From Sipunculus nudus (lineage: Eukaryota; Annelida; Sipuncula; Golfingiida; Sipunculidae), in NCBI GenBank assembly GCA_026874595.1, contig CM049310.1:3844001-3908000 (forward strand): DNA of 64,000 nucleotides, read 5' to 3'. Below are positions 13,410 to 26,740 of this stretch, piece after piece. Each line of letters opens with the position of its first letter. Position 1 is the first letter of the stretch. The translations under genes and the position numbers were made by a program. Under the pieces are notes generated by a model. It was not told where the DNA came from. It made no database searches and saw only the letters and a list, made by a program, of their open reading frames with translations.

Positions 13410-13467
13410 CAGAGAGACAGAGAGACAGAAAGAGAGTCAGACAGACAGAGAAAGAAAATGAGAGAGA
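13353..13467. repeat. Compound microsatellite (AT)n-(AG)n-(ACAG)n
   Basis: About 38 bp of AT repeats pass directly into AG and then AGAC/ACAG repeats. Confidence 0.95.
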
Positions 13468-13714
13468 TCCCAAGCCTCTAAATGAGAGCTGCTCACTTTT
13501 TGCGCCCAGCAACATATATACCATGACGTTGAAACAATCATCTTTTATCAGGCTTAAAACAGGCTGTTAATTCGAAAGACGTAAGCTTGCTCAAATCTTT
13601 TCTCATTTGAGAGTTATATTGACATATCTTCTGCATGTCCAAGTTTAGTACATTCACATTTTGTGATATGAGTCATTTTTATGTAAATAGAATAAGATAA
13701 AAACACGATTACTG

Positions 13715-13715
<1 letters not shown>

Positions 13716-13766
<51 letters not shown>
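13716..13766. repeat. (AT)n microsatellite
   Basis: About 50 bp of pure alternating AT. Confidence 0.95.
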
Positions 13767-13769
<3 letters not shown>

Positions 13770-14359
13770 GCACAAATGTGTAATTGGCTTCCTTCGAGAG
13801 TTTTAATCTCTTGCATCATGCCTTGGCGGCATGGTTTGAGTCGAATGTCTCCTGCATTGCATGGGGAAGGGCTTATATTTGCTAATATTACATTAATCAC
13901 GGGTTCTGTATGGATCGGTCTAACAAAGGTCCAGCCACAATCATCAACATATGTCGTCTCAACAGAGTGCCGGTTCTTGAGGGATATTACATTAGTTTAA
14001 TCATAGTGCAGGGTTGGAGTGGCCATATCGTGTCTATAGATGACTGTTTTGTCTGCGATACTCATAACATATGTGCTATTAAACACGCATGCCTGCGTCG
14101 GACGGCCCACCAGCAGTTAATGAGATACTCAGACACCGCTTTGTAGAAGGATAAAATTTGTTTGCCAACAACAACACTATTCTTTGTGCCGCGATTATAT
14201 GTACACGGTGATACCTGTAGCACACCTTTGCCATATGAGACCAGTGCGGTCTTTTAGAATATTCACACATGGATGAGTCACGGTTGACTCGCAACAAAAC
14301 AAAGTCGTTTTTTCCATTGTTCAATCACTTATTGTATAGGGTAATCTAAAGCGTGTATA

Positions 14360-14545
14360 GTTTGTTGAATTACTTGTGCCAAAGCCGGGCTGCTTCAAGT
14401 CCCCACATGCAGAGAATGATTGGCAGGACGTTTGACAGGTATCCCAGTGAGCAATTCAATTTGCATACAGGCCCGGGCATGACGCCGCCATATTTAATCA
14501 CGTGACCTTTAGCTCGGGGAGGGACTGGCTTGCGACATTGAATGT
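14360..14545. promoter_or_regulatory. Candidate regulatory island: octamer, YY1 and E-box cluster
   Basis: Within 50 bp lie a perfect POU octamer (ATTTGCAT, 14459-14466), a perfect YY1-type site (GCCGCCATATTT, 14484-14495) and a CACGTG E-box (14499-14504), all in a GC-richer patch. These are known vertebrate and insect binding motifs, conserved in most animals. No gene start is recognisable on either side, so a distal enhancer or an unrecognised promoter are both possible. Confidence 0.35.
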
Positions 14546-15975
14546 TAGGTTAATAACAGGTTGCCAAGTATCGGTTTAGCATAATAGTTAGGTATGGCGT
14601 TTTGCACGGACACACACTAAAGGACTCGTTGTTATTACAGTTAAGGATATGATGATGCTGATAAAATGACCCAGTAAGTTGGTGTGGTCCTCAAAGAGTG
14701 GTCTGCCACTTTTTGGTTTGGTGTGAAATGACTTTGTTACAATAAGGCACCGATTCTCCAAGACTTGATCTAATTTACATACTAACCATTACTGCATGTT
14801 TGATGCTGATCTGTCTTGATTTGCCGTGTGTTCATTTTTTTTTATTCTGAGTTTGTGTTATATTTGTTTTGTTTCACATAACAATAAATTCTGTTTGACC
14901 CGACACCGTTTTGGTTGTTGCCGAGTGATCACGTAACGTAAGTTGCTGTTTGATAAAAGATTTGAACGTGTGAATTCGCGTGAAAGGTCAAAGGTCATCT
15001 GAAAATGGAATGTCGTAAATGGCTTCTTAGCAGCAAAATACATGTAAGTCTCTCGCTGTTGGCCCGCTTGCGTATTAAACGTTTAAGGTTTTGTTTATTT
15101 CCCTAAAATTTATAGGCTTTCCTTTTTAGGAATATTTCAGACAATTTTATGATATGAAAATAAATTGTGAAGTTTTGTGAGCTCCGTATATTACAACTTT
15201 AATGTATCATATACTTAATACTAATTTAGGATATTTACCTAAACCTTCTTAAGTTATTATTCTTGTGTTTCGCATGTTTTTTTTTGACAGCGAATGGTTG
15301 TATAAGAGAATAGACCGTTAACCATTAATAAGTTTGAATAATAATATAATATTTCAGGAGGTAAAAAAAACCTACGTGTATGGGCTGTCAAAGGGTGCAT
15401 ACTACTTGTTTTAAGGAAAACAAACAAACTACTCCCAAAAAGATATATTCTTCTTGGGGTTGTTTTCTCCAGTTTGATATATCATATGCGACACCTTGCC
15501 AACAGATACAGAGACGGTTACCATGTCCTTAATTATGACGCTGAGTGGGTGGGTATTCAAACACTGATACCAGAAGAGCTTTCCTTTCCGCAGGTGTGCA
15601 CATTTTAATAAAACCCTAAAGAGCAATACTATATACCGTAACGGATGTTATGACCACAGGTACTTAAGGGTACACACGGGGGTGGACCTGGAAAGCTTTA
15701 AATGAAATAGAGGTCAACCAGTCGATTAACAGTATATTAAAATACCCATATTATGATATATTTAATTTTTAAACACGAAGAAGAGTGCATGCACTGTAGT
15801 GCTAGTTTAGAGGTGTATGTAGTTTTGGTATATTAGTAAAGCTATATATTTGTTATTATATTTCGGTAACCATGTATACATATTATCGTCATTATAGAAT
15901 TACTATGTATATATAATACATATATTGGTATATATTTAATGGGGCAATAGTATTATGTAATTGTAATAGTTTTTC
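14546..15975. other. AT-rich sequence, nothing seen
   Basis: No frame above 65 codons, no tandem repeats and no mobile-element ends noticed. Confidence 0.55.
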
Positions 15976-16080
15976 TAAGTAAAAGTAAAAGTAAAAGTAA
16001 TAGTTATAGACAACCTGTAATTTAACCTGTAATAGTAATAGTAATAAGATTAGAATAGCTATTACTTTAACTATTACAAC
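15976..16080 (+). repeat. Short (GTAAAA)n / (TAGTAA)n degenerate repeats
   Basis: Three to four AGTAAA units at 15978-16000, then two AACCTGTAAT units and several TAGTAA units. Confidence 0.75.
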
Positions 16081-16148
16081 CCTGTAGTGAAACAGGTTTA
16101 GGACAGAGCGGTTGTTTGATTATATTGAAACACAGGAAAATGCTAAAG

Positions 16149-16149
<1 letters not shown>

Positions 16150-16190
<41 letters not shown>
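16150..16190. repeat. (AT)n microsatellite
   Basis: About 40 bp of alternating AT. Confidence 0.95.
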
Positions 16191-16199
<9 letters not shown>

Positions 16200-16738
16200 C
16201 ATATAATTGGGCACCATGAGCGTCAGGTTCTATATATATAAATTGAGTTTGACATATATTCCTTTGTTTATTTATCTATTTAATATACTTCTTTCATTGA
16301 AACGTCAAGAACGTCAAGATTGTTTTCAATCGATAAATGCATGTATAGAAATTGTTCAACCATGTAGCTTGTTACTCAATTCGACTTCCATGAATGTGTA
16401 CCATTTTATGACTTCTTATAATTTTATATTGTATACGTAAATCCTTGTATACTTGATAATTGTTATTAGCGATATGTACATTGTTTTTCTGTTTAGCATA
16501 ATTGACAGTTCGGAAAGTGGACAAATGGAATGTTAATTATATGTAAGCACAAGTATTTTAAATATGACTGGTGCTCATTTACTGGAAACTGTATTATATA
16601 TATACCTCAGCCATGTGCATGGGCAGATTTATAATCATTTTATCATTGGTAGTTACTTTGTTGGTTTACCTGTATTCAACTTTACTTAAACGTGTGTTGT
16701 TGAACCTTTTGGAGGAATAGTTATACTCGTGAAAGAAT

Positions 16739-16771
16739 CGTCATCATCATCATCATCATCATCATCATCTT
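16739..16771 (+). repeat. (TCA)n microsatellite
   Basis: Ten TCA/TCG units. The serine- or methionine-run frames over it are artefacts of the repeat. Confidence 0.95.
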
Positions 16772-17191
16772 ACGTTTTTTATTTAAAGGCTTTTCTTGCC
16801 TCGTTGGACGAGGCAGTTTCTTTATCCCTGCCCAGGGCGAGACCCATTCCCCGGTATAAGGGACATGCTTTTTTCTACAGCTCACGTACGTATATAACCA
16901 CACCAATGAAATGGTAAACCGTTACCCATTATTCCTGTTTAGCACTTGCAACATGTAGCACACGTTTGCTTATAATATACCCGGACGAGAAATATATCTA
17001 GTCTCAATAGATATGAATTTTTGTCAATAAAACTGCAATTTATGCCTGAGGACACAGAATGTTTTAACATTTGTAGTATTTTTTTCAGTTAAAAGTTGAA
17101 TTATATTCAGCAACACCAAATAATTGTTATGTACTCCATAGTTAACTGATTTTAAGCAAAGACAGCACCTGTAATAATTATACTTATGATA

Positions 17192-17193
<2 letters not shown>

Positions 17194-17236
<43 letters not shown>

Positions 17237-17264
17237 TAATAATAATAATAGTAATAATAATAAT
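17194..17264 (+). repeat. (TAA)n microsatellite
   Basis: About 70 bp of TAA units with scattered G interruptions. Confidence 0.95.
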
Positions 17265-19600
17265 GTTTTTATCAGTATTACATTACTTAATTTATTATTA
17301 TTTTAATAATAAAAACATTATATTAACATTAATCTTTATTATATTTAAAAGCAGTTGCTCTATAACAACATTTCCAAAATTATTAGTAAATGGTGCAAAT
17401 GTATTTCTTATGCGTTAAATGGACCTCAAGCTTTATATAGACGCATGCATGGATTGAATCTATAATATCTGATTTAGAGTCTGATTGCTAATGAAACAGT
17501 ACGAATTTGAAGAACACTTTATAGACGGAGAAGAAAACCAAGATGCTGATTTTGTACCATTTCATATATTTACTATTACAGTTATACCATCTCAGGGTAT
17601 GTGAACATATCTTAAAATGTAAACCTACTTTAGATAAGTAACGTGATTGACGTAATAAATCACATGACACCAGGAATGGTGTTGCCACCTAAGTTAAGCC
17701 TGTCTGTTTAGTATACACGGCATAGTTTATATATATATATAAGGCAAGAGTTGTGTATATAAGGTGTGTGTACATCCAACATTGTATATATAGGTTTATC
17801 TATGTATAAGGTTTCATGGCGTAAATATAATGTATAGTTGTCGTTATTAAAATCAATACAAAATCATGTGAAACATCATGCGATTTACAATTCTCAATAT
17901 ATATCGGGAGTAAAGGGGGACAGCTTTTTCTAAATTTTGCATTACCAGAAATAAGTTTCTTATAATTCATCATGGATATAACATTATATGTGATATCAGA
18001 AGATATAAAACTATAGATTTTCTATTTTGTAATTACCTTAAGGAACCGAATATAGATTTTATACAACTGTTTCGGGTGGGAGGTTCCTTGATCTTATAGC
18101 GCGTCCCAATATAGAGAATATGATTACCAAAATATGATATACCGGCCGATTCAAATATTAGGCTGTATTTGTGGTCAGTTGGCAGTGGGGGAATTGTGAT
18201 TAAGCTCGACCACAATACACATTTTGAGAAAATTGGTGGAACTCATATGCCATTAAAGACGGAGATCGATAATAGCAAACTACTTCAAAGTACACGAGGA
18301 CTTTGTACGGGGCCGGAGCACAATGCTACGATACTGATTGTGCAAGAAGCATGCACGGCTATTTCATGTGCTACTAATATTCTCGTATCATATTTCTCCT
18401 TTTCAATAGGAGCTTATTACAGATGACTGGGCTATTCAATTGTGCACATAAGCTAACAATCAGGGCTCCTTGCACCCCATGGTCTCCAAGGTTTGGTCGG
18501 GTGTTGTGAGCTTTATTCATAACCCGTTTAGCGCAACACTGCGCCCAAAAGCGGAAGAACTATGTGGTATAATCGTGTGCCGTTAACACCATAATGGAAT
18601 CACTCCGCATATACTGTTAAACATGCATGTCGTCTGCTGTATACCTGTTCACCCTGAGCCGCGCGCGGGTCACGGTGTGCAAAACACAACATCCAAAATA
18701 AATTAATAGGCAAACAAATGAATAAACTTAATGAGCGGGTTGGTAGTATTCCTGGTATTGTAGATTGAAGTATTGATTATAAATGGTCTGAAACCGTAAT
18801 AACTACATAACATTTTGTAAACAACAGCGATACACACGGTTAATATGATAATAAATGACATATTGAACTTGTAATAAATATCCCCACAGCTAAGCTCTAT
18901 GATTAAGGGTCGTGCCGGCATGTTATTCATTTGTAATGGCGAAAATATATAATAATTATTATAGGCCTATACCGTAATAGAACGTATTGCTTTAGTAACA
19001 TAAATTACTGTTTTATATAAATGATGTTAGGGGTAACATTTAGGGGTTCGTAGTCGGGATTAAATTTAAATATATTCTACCATAGAAACTATATACGACC
19101 TTATATACAAGTATATATGATATGTCTGACATAATATATACCTCCTTTGAAACTCTCATGTAGGTTAATCTAAAACGGTTGTACCATTTACAATAATTGT
19201 TTGAGTAATGTTGGTCAGTTCCCAAACTTTGTTAGACAGAATCAGTAATTTATTGGCTGAAAATTTTTATGTGTTCTTTGAGACCTAATAGCCCAAATTA
19301 CTTATGTTTACCGCATGGTACCTCAGAATGGCCAGAAGGCTTGGACAATATGGATTGTGTACCTGCCGACCTTAATGTAATCCGAGAACTGGCAGCACAT
19401 ATTAAAGTATTGTGATTGTGCAATATTCCCACTGGCACTATAAGCTGTTACAAAGTTTATGATAGGTTTGTAGCTGCATGCCGTGTATACAGAAAGGGAT
19501 TTAATTACAATTATGGAATGTGACAAAGGACAGGTCAGCAGACAGGGCAAGTGTCGGCTTACGAGGTCGAGTCTCACTGTCAGAAATAGCAAGATAGCAA
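17265..19600. other. AT-rich sequence, nothing seen
   Basis: Only short frames (up to 85 codons at 18169-18426), with no domains. No repeats identified. Confidence 0.55.
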
Positions 19601-19687
19601 TAGTTTGAGGGAAATATTTCTGTAGACCACAGACGAATAAAAAATTGAAAATAGAGAGTACTGAGAGAGCGCATTCCTCGTCCAAAA

Positions 19688-19775
19688 CCTAGATCCGGAT
19701 TCAGATTGGCCACCATGTGTAACCGATCCGCCCCAAAACTTAATCACCTCTTCAATGTTCCCTGCATGGCCTACT
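19688..19775 (+). mobile_element. Possible RTE-type LINE 3' relic
   Basis: GATCCGGATTCAGATTGGCC followed by GATCCGCCCCAAAACTTAAT and CACCTCTTC resembles the 3' non-coding end shared by RTE-type LINEs in many aquatic animals. No reverse transcriptase remains nearby. Resemblance is from general knowledge, not a search. Confidence 0.35.
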
Positions 19776-19938
19776 CTTACACTGAGCCACAAATAGATGA
19801 TAGATGAATAGACAGATTGGCATATGCAGCCTGCATCAGCTCCGTTTCCGGAGGAAATTAAGATCCCCACTGATATGCAAGTTTGAAAATGTAAGATATA
19901 TCTATCCAATTATAATTACAGCTATGAAGTATATAAAG

Positions 19939-19940
<2 letters not shown>

Positions 19941-20010
<70 letters not shown>
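19941..20010. repeat. Compound (CA)n-(TA)n microsatellite
   Basis: About 29 bp of CA repeats joined to about 40 bp of TA repeats. Confidence 0.95.
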
Positions 20011-20014
<4 letters not shown>

Positions 20015-21760
20015 TATAGGTCGTAATATGTGTGAAAGTCTGTTTAGATTTTTTAATAATTTATGGGAAAATCTGACCAGGCCTTGAACAAAAGCGCTCG
20101 AGGATCACTTGGCACTCGCAGTGGGACTTCGAACCTTATCCACAGATCATATAATAGAAACAAGACAAAATATATCCGATAAAGAAGACGGTCCACGCAT
20201 AAACATAAATAAAAAGACCCTCCCCGTGCTACTTTATATGGATTACAAGCCTTAATGCAACACGAGCGTTTGACAGAGATCCACTCCGCCTGTCTTGATC
20301 TCTACTCATCTCCAGCTTACGACTGTCGTCGGCAGGGGGCCGGTGTTTCCGGGATACCGGTCTTCACATGGCTACCATGGAAACGGGGTTAGTGTCCCCT
20401 AGAAAGGACCATACCCAGGGTTCAGTTTTATATAATGCTGAGACCACATGTGGTGATGAATAAATATATATGTCTTCCACTGTAAGCCACACAAGCTTGT
20501 TATCTTACATTTTTTTTAATACAGATGAAGGAAACTTTAATATACAAAGTTCTGTACATATAAATTTTACAGAGTAATTTATCATGAAATTTAGGAAATA
20601 AATTCCGCATTCGCAAACTTGTGTAGTATTTAAAAAAATATTGCTCTTTCCATTTATGTCAGTTGTATTTTTAATTGTTCCTTGATCACAGAAAACTCTA
20701 TATAACGTATCTATAAAAATCAAATACATTTTTTTAAAATTTAATCTTTAGGTTTTATCTCCTTAACCAATGATTGATTCTCTAGATCATACAGCTATAT
20801 GTCTATTTGTCCCAATAAATGTTATCGACAAAGAGAGACATTTAACTCATTTCTTTCGCGGTCTGTTCCACCAAGGAGTTAAATATTAATAATAATGACT
20901 AATTAATTATACTTAACATTGTACTATAGTTTCCTCTTCATGAAAAAAATGAAGCTGTATATATGGCATCTTCTGGCTAATGATGTATCGTCACAATGTG
21001 TTACAACATGACCCCGTTACTGCAGTCTATATGGCGTGACTAAATCAATTGTCAAATATTAAATCACTCATCTCCCCATATTTTCAAGCTAAATTTTGTG
21101 AGCTTCCTTCTTAATAATTGCCAAATACATATTGTATAGTGTATACATTTTCGATTTCCTAACTTTGTAAAAAAATTCTCTAACATTAATGAATACTCCT
21201 TGGCGGAACAGTCTATAAACTGATGTTTCTCAGATCGTAGAGTGCTTTTCATGGATTTAATCTGATAATAAATAGGTGCGATCCTGTGTGTCAGCCATGG
21301 CATGTTACCGTTAACATGTAAGGTCTTATATATATCTACTTAAGGAGGATTAGAAGGGCTAAGGATATAGTTGTTTTTCTATGTATATAGTGCCTGATAA
21401 TGTTAAGGCAAGACCAGCAATGTTATTGAACACAAATACACATTAAAAAAAAAAAATCATTACAACATTAAACTGGAACAAGTATGTCCATTTCCACCAA
21501 CCAAGGGGTACTTTGGAGGTTATTACTCTCTGAAAAAAAATAAATATAATCTTATATTTTGCAACAAAAGTAAATAAGGATCCAAATTCCTGTCATGGGA
21601 CACATATATGGAAAGAACCAATACATCAAATTCACAACCAACTCTGTTTTTTTCAGGGTCTTGTCACAAGGTGAAAATACTTTCCAACCCATTTTTGATA
21701 GACATGTTTTTAGATATTTTATAACACCACTACCGGCAACAACAACAGCAACAACTTTAA
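20011..21760. other. Mostly AT-rich sequence, nothing seen
   Basis: A GC-richer patch at 20,220-20,430 has no open frame worth calling. The remainder is AT-rich. Confidence 0.5.
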
Positions 21761-21767
21761 ATGAAGG

Positions 21768-21950
21768 GTAGGACGTAGCCTGGTGGTTAAGGCGTTTGAC
21801 TTCGGAGCTGCAGGGCCCTGGTTTAAACCCAGCCGGTGCTTCAACGTCATATACTGGTGTAATCTAATTGAACTCTAATGTCTTAACGACAGGTTATGAC
21901 TGCTGGATTATTCCTAACCCCGTGCATATAAAACCCGTGCATATAAAACC
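21768..21950 (+). mobile_element. tRNA-derived SINE
   Basis: An A box (TAGCCTGGTGG, 21776-21786) lies 33 bp before a B box (GGTTTAAACCC, 21820-21830), the spacing of a tRNA-type RNA polymerase III promoter. The text between (TTAAGGCGTTTGACTTCGG) is typical of tRNA-related SINE heads. A cloverleaf with a paired acceptor stem is not formed, so this is not an intact tRNA gene. The 3' part is unrelated sequence ending in two perfect 15-bp copies of CCCGTGCATATAAAA (about 21919-21948), perhaps a SINE tail. No clear target-site duplication. Confidence 0.8.
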
Positions 21951-22137
21951 TGAAATCCAGAAGGCTTCATTATAACATATAGCATCCTTATCGTATTGAT
22001 ACCTTGATCCTTCAATAGACAGTGCAAACATGGGCCATGGACCTCTCCTTTAAAAATCACATGCATTTCTCTGTGTTTATGATCAATTACCTTGGCCACC
22101 CCCCTTAGAAGAACTTAAAGAACTTATAGAAGAACTT

Positions 22138-22363
22138 AAAAACTATATTCTTCTGTGCAAGGGGGGGGGGGGGGGGGTCCATTGAAATAATATATTGAAA
22201 TATTGAACTTAAAAGAAATATCTTTCTTGGATGTTAATAAAGTGCGCTTCTGTTTGCAAGGGTAATTTCGGCCTATGCTCATTTCTTAATTGCATATGAC
22301 GTATTAGAACTGATAATATTTCAATGGACCCCCCACCCCTTGCACAGAAGAATATAGTTTTAG
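22138..22363. mobile_element. Foldback/MITE-like inverted-repeat element
   Basis: The left arm (22139-22194) and right arm (22313-22362) are inverted copies: AAAACTATATTCTTCTGTGC, then AAGGGG, a variable poly-G core, then GGTCCATTGAAATA. They enclose about 118 bp without coding potential. Arm identity is very high except for the length of the G-run (17 G on the left; GGGGTGGGGGG when the right arm is read on its complement). Confidence 0.8.
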
Positions 22364-23226
22364 CAGACTGAGCTTTGCATGAGCCACCAATTATTGAATA
22401 GAAATAAATACTCTTTGCATCTGTATTCAATGTGGAGGGGGATGCTAGGGTATAAATTGTCAACTGGTTTATAACAAAGTACTGTTCGTCTGCGTTCTGT
22501 TATGTGTGTTATTATGGAACATATACATGCATGTATATTAAACCATCTGAATATGACACTCATCGCCTATCGGTCCAGTGTATATTTTACCCGTCTTAAT
22601 ATTATATATAGTAAAGGATCTATTGATATACATTTATATATTTTTTATTAGTTCGCATGTATTGACCATGTTTTTACAAAGGCAAAAAAGTTGAACTGTT
22701 GCATGGCGTGTTTATAGTTGCAACGGCCCTTGCCATTCCAGAAAACATATTGGTTGCATGTGGTTCACCCATGCTGAACCTCTGGACGCAGGGATGAAAA
22801 TGTTACTACAATTAAGTACAAATCATAATGGCGGTCCTTATCATAACTGTCAGTGGAATATGTGCCGGTTGTGTGTTCAGGGAATTCTGGCATGTACTAC
22901 ATTACAGCTATATGTATATTTCACTGTTTTGCACTCAGGGACACATGCAGTTTCATGCATGAGGTCACTTGGCCAAAGATTTAAGTTGTAACTCCGCTAG
23001 GCCACTTATACGGTTTAACCCCCCAATTTCTGATCTTTTAAAAATCTATTTACATAAAAAAATATGTTATTTAAAGCTTTAGCCTGGTAAGATTCTGCAG
23101 TGGTGACTTGCACATATACCAGAAAATGGTGAAGAGAATTTAGCTGGTTAAATAGGAATAGGATTGACTGTGGGTATATATTAAAATAAAAACAGGAATT
23201 TAGGAACAAGTTATATTTGTAGTTGG

Positions 23227-23228
<2 letters not shown>
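22364..23228. other. Unique sequence, nothing seen
   Basis: Small frames only (22758-22991, 77 codons), with no domain. Confidence 0.5.

Positions 23229-23271
<43 letters not shown>
23229..23271. repeat. (AT)n microsatellite
   Basis: About 42 bp of alternating AT. Confidence 0.95.
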
Positions 23272-23274
<3 letters not shown>

Positions 23275-26200
23275 AACCCGTTCAGTGAAAATCTGTATTC
23301 AGGAACATTCCAAAACCCGTATTTATATACATGTTACAAATTGAGTTTTTAACATATCCTTATGAAGTAACACTGTTTTTTAAGGTACTTCTCATTCTCA
23401 TTGTAAATGTATCTCCGTTTTTATCGATTTATCCGGTATACTAGTGAGCAAACCCTTCCAACAGTAAGGTTATTGTCTCAGATCTTCAGTGCATTGTGCT
23501 GTGTCCATTATAGTACTCACGTTCGTTTCTAAACCGAAAACTTATAACGATTTGTATTGGAGCAAATATGTAGCTACAAGTTATACACACATATGATTTC
23601 CACTCTTCAAAACCATTAGTTAAGTCTGACCGTTTGCCTGGTTTTAAACCTTGTATTATGTAAACTTGTGTCCTGTTTCAGAATAAACGGACCGTACACC
23701 AGAAGTCAAACTTCCAGCAGTAAATATAGGTCACTGTATGGGTCATTGCAGGACATGTTTACAGAAACCTGAATGTTCGGACAAGAGACAATATTACATG
23801 GGCTTCTTTAGAATCCAGTATATAGAAAATTTGCAATCGATGGTATTCAATGTTGCTTTCTCCATTACACGCAAAATATTAAGAAATTGGAGCTATTATT
23901 AATTTCAAACTCTTTACTTTTGTCATTACGATGCTGTCAAATTCATTCCTGCCTGTAATGACAGTCTTATTTAAGCTATGCTTATAGGACATTGACCTTT
24001 TGGAACACTTTGTGTCCGCTTGTTTACATGCTCATCCTATTCCAAACAAAACGAAATAGCTGAGAACTGACAGTGACAGTTGATCTACAGAGGTTTAACT
24101 ACAATGAAGCCATATACAAGACAACCATTGCACTTTCACTGTTCAAAGCCATGGATATAGTGTGACCTGCATTTTTCGCTATTGGTGACCTTGTATTTTG
24201 TAAACTTTTGACTTACTTCACAATAAACTATTATTTATATTATTACAATTTCAGCCATTTAGACCATTAAATAAAGTTCAATGTTTAAATATGACTTTGC
24301 TTGAGGTGCATGTATTATGTTTGCTGCATTTGCAAGCGGTGCATGGTTATACGTTGACTCTATTCATATTCACCACAAGACTGCATAATTAATCGGTCAA
24401 AACCACTGCCTCCAAAGGGCATCGATAACCAGACGAAGTAAAAAAATAATAGCTAATACATTTTGTCTATTTGAATTATGTTCATTTTCATTTTTAAGAT
24501 GTTGATTTTTATTCAAATTTTTTTTTTTTTTACTTAAAAAAGAATTTTTTTTTGTAAGGATAGGTTCATATGAATCTCCATATTATATATGGCTAAGGGA
24601 TACCATACAATAAGAATGATATAGAAATGAAAGCCTTTAAGGTTTCAGGTTTTATACGATTAGTGGTAGGCATAATCAGTAGTCGTTAGGACATATGAGA
24701 GCGAATGCCTGAGGATCTACATGTAGAGATCTCACTATTTTGATATTCAGCCGCTGGCCTGGACCTAGACCATCTTCTATATTATACTTTAATGAATGTT
24801 ATCTTTCCTCTATTAGAGCTCTCAGTATAAACCTGATCTCATGTACTTTATACCTAATCATTAAAACTTTTGGGTTTTTACCTACCCAAAACCACTCTTT
24901 CTTTATTGCTGTGACAAAATACGAAAAATGCAATTCTCTGAAGCGTTTCTGTCAAGACTTCTATCCCCATATCGACAGGTTTGTCTTTACAAAATGTCAA
25001 AATTACTTATTCATATAAAATAATAGATTTGAAAAAAAAATTGAAGAGGGAATACATAATGCACATAACCATACATGTGCATGAGGCCATTAAAATCTTG
25101 ACATTAATTAATACAAATTAACTGATCCATCATCACCGTCATCATCATCATCATCATGTTATTGGTGACATATAAAGGTAATTAAAATAGGAGTATTGCA
25201 TTTTAATTTGAAGGTTGCTTATTTGAACGTTGATTGGTATTTATGATCAATCTTAATGTTAAATACAATTTTTTTGGTATAACTGGAATCACTTTTAACC
25301 CCTAATGTTACATAAAAGATAAATAATGATATTATATATTTCATATATGTGCTATATACTGTTCTTATATACAATAAGACCCTGACCTATATATTTGTTG
25401 TACATGAGTTGGTTGGGTGGGGCTATAATCTTAAGGTTTACACACATAAACTAGCCACAGTATAATAGGTCATATGGAATCCATGTTAATCTCTAACTAA
25501 TCTTTCACAAAGTAAGATTTAGCTTCATGGTTGTGTATAAATAATCCCGGGGACTAATACCACTTAGGGTATTTTAATTAGGTCTGCTAACACATGCAAT
25601 CATGGCCCCCCTGCATGACGGTTCTCTAGAAGGCAGCCGTTAGCTCTGATCAGGGAACTATAGGTAGCAATGTTACGTGGAAACAAGGCACCTTTCACCT
25701 CTGAAGTTGCCGGAGGTTGTTGCCACCTCCTCGACGAGAGATCGAGTAAACAGTTTGGAACATCAAGTGTTTACCAACACGTCAATTTACTTAGCGTTCA
25801 CAGGCATTCGACGAGGCCCTGCCTAGATGTTTCATTTGCCAAAACTGCCACACATTTACTGTTAATATGCCCTGAAACATGTGCGTACAGGTTTTTATTA
25901 AACCTAATACGATTAGTCTCCAGGTACTAGGTGTGGGTCCAGGTTTATTGAATCTTGGCATGGTATTATATACAGCACCTGTATATACGTGTTAAGCTGA
26001 TAAGCATCCGCCTTCCTTATGGCAGCCATATTAGGTCAAAGGTGACTGTCAGCAGCCTTGGCATAATTTTTATCAAGAAAAGAATTTGTTTATTCACAAA
26101 TCTCATCATAATGCATAAATATATTAATGATGAGTACATTGTATGCTTTCTGACGTAAGCGAAAACAATGGAAAAAATAATAAAGATTTTCGCTTCTAAA

Positions 26201-26545
26201 ATGATACTTCACAGGGAATATGTGTTGTCGATGAGAACCTCATTAGCAAATATATCATTTGTGGCAACATTGTATCAGTACTGTAGAATTTCGAATATAT
26301 TCAATCATACACATGTACAAGTATCTTGATATCATTTTTTTCTTCATACAATTATGGAAATCAGGAACTCATAATAACTCACAAAAAATAACTGTACACT
26401 GAGAGCATCTATCTCTTATTATGACTTTAGGCCCTCGAGTGTGAAGTGCTTCCATCTTTTATTTTGATAATTATTTTAAAACTATTTTTAATGTGAATAT
26501 CATTAAATACGTTAATTGAACAAATATATGATACAAAACGCACAC
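23272..26545. other. AT-rich sequence with one short (TCA)n run
   Basis: No gene seen. A (TCA)n run lies at 25127-25157. Frames at 24740-25018 (92 codons) and 25670-25930 (86 codons) are isolated and unrecognised. The latter sits in a mildly GC-richer patch (25,600-25,830). Confidence 0.5.
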
Positions 26546-26549
26546 AATA

Positions 26550-26740
26550 CAGGGGCGTATTCAGGATTTTGGAAAAGGAGGGGTCCAAGCCAAGAGGATA
26601 ATGACAAAACCTATAAAGGAAATAGGTGTGGAAATGGGGATCCAGGACGCAAAAATTGGTCTGAAACCCTTAAAAAAGATTGCAGTGGCTAAAAAAGGGG
26701 GTCTCGACTCCCTGGACCGCCTCTCCCGGATCCGCCTCTG
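26550..26740. mobile_element. hAT-like MITE, 191 bp
   Basis: Ends are imperfect terminal inverted repeats: the left reads CAGGGGCGTATTCAGGA, and the right, read inward on its complement, reads CAGAGGCGGATCCGGGA (13 of 17 match). CAGGGGCG is the hallmark start of many hAT-family termini. The interior is noncoding. Flanks (ACACAATA before, CAATTAAC after) do not form a clean 8-bp duplication, so the copy is old or the superfamily call is uncertain. Confidence 0.65.

Noticed and set aside
21768-21845. Functional tRNA gene
   Set aside because: A and B boxes fit, but no acceptor-stem pairing or proper anticodon arm can be formed; a SINE head explains it.
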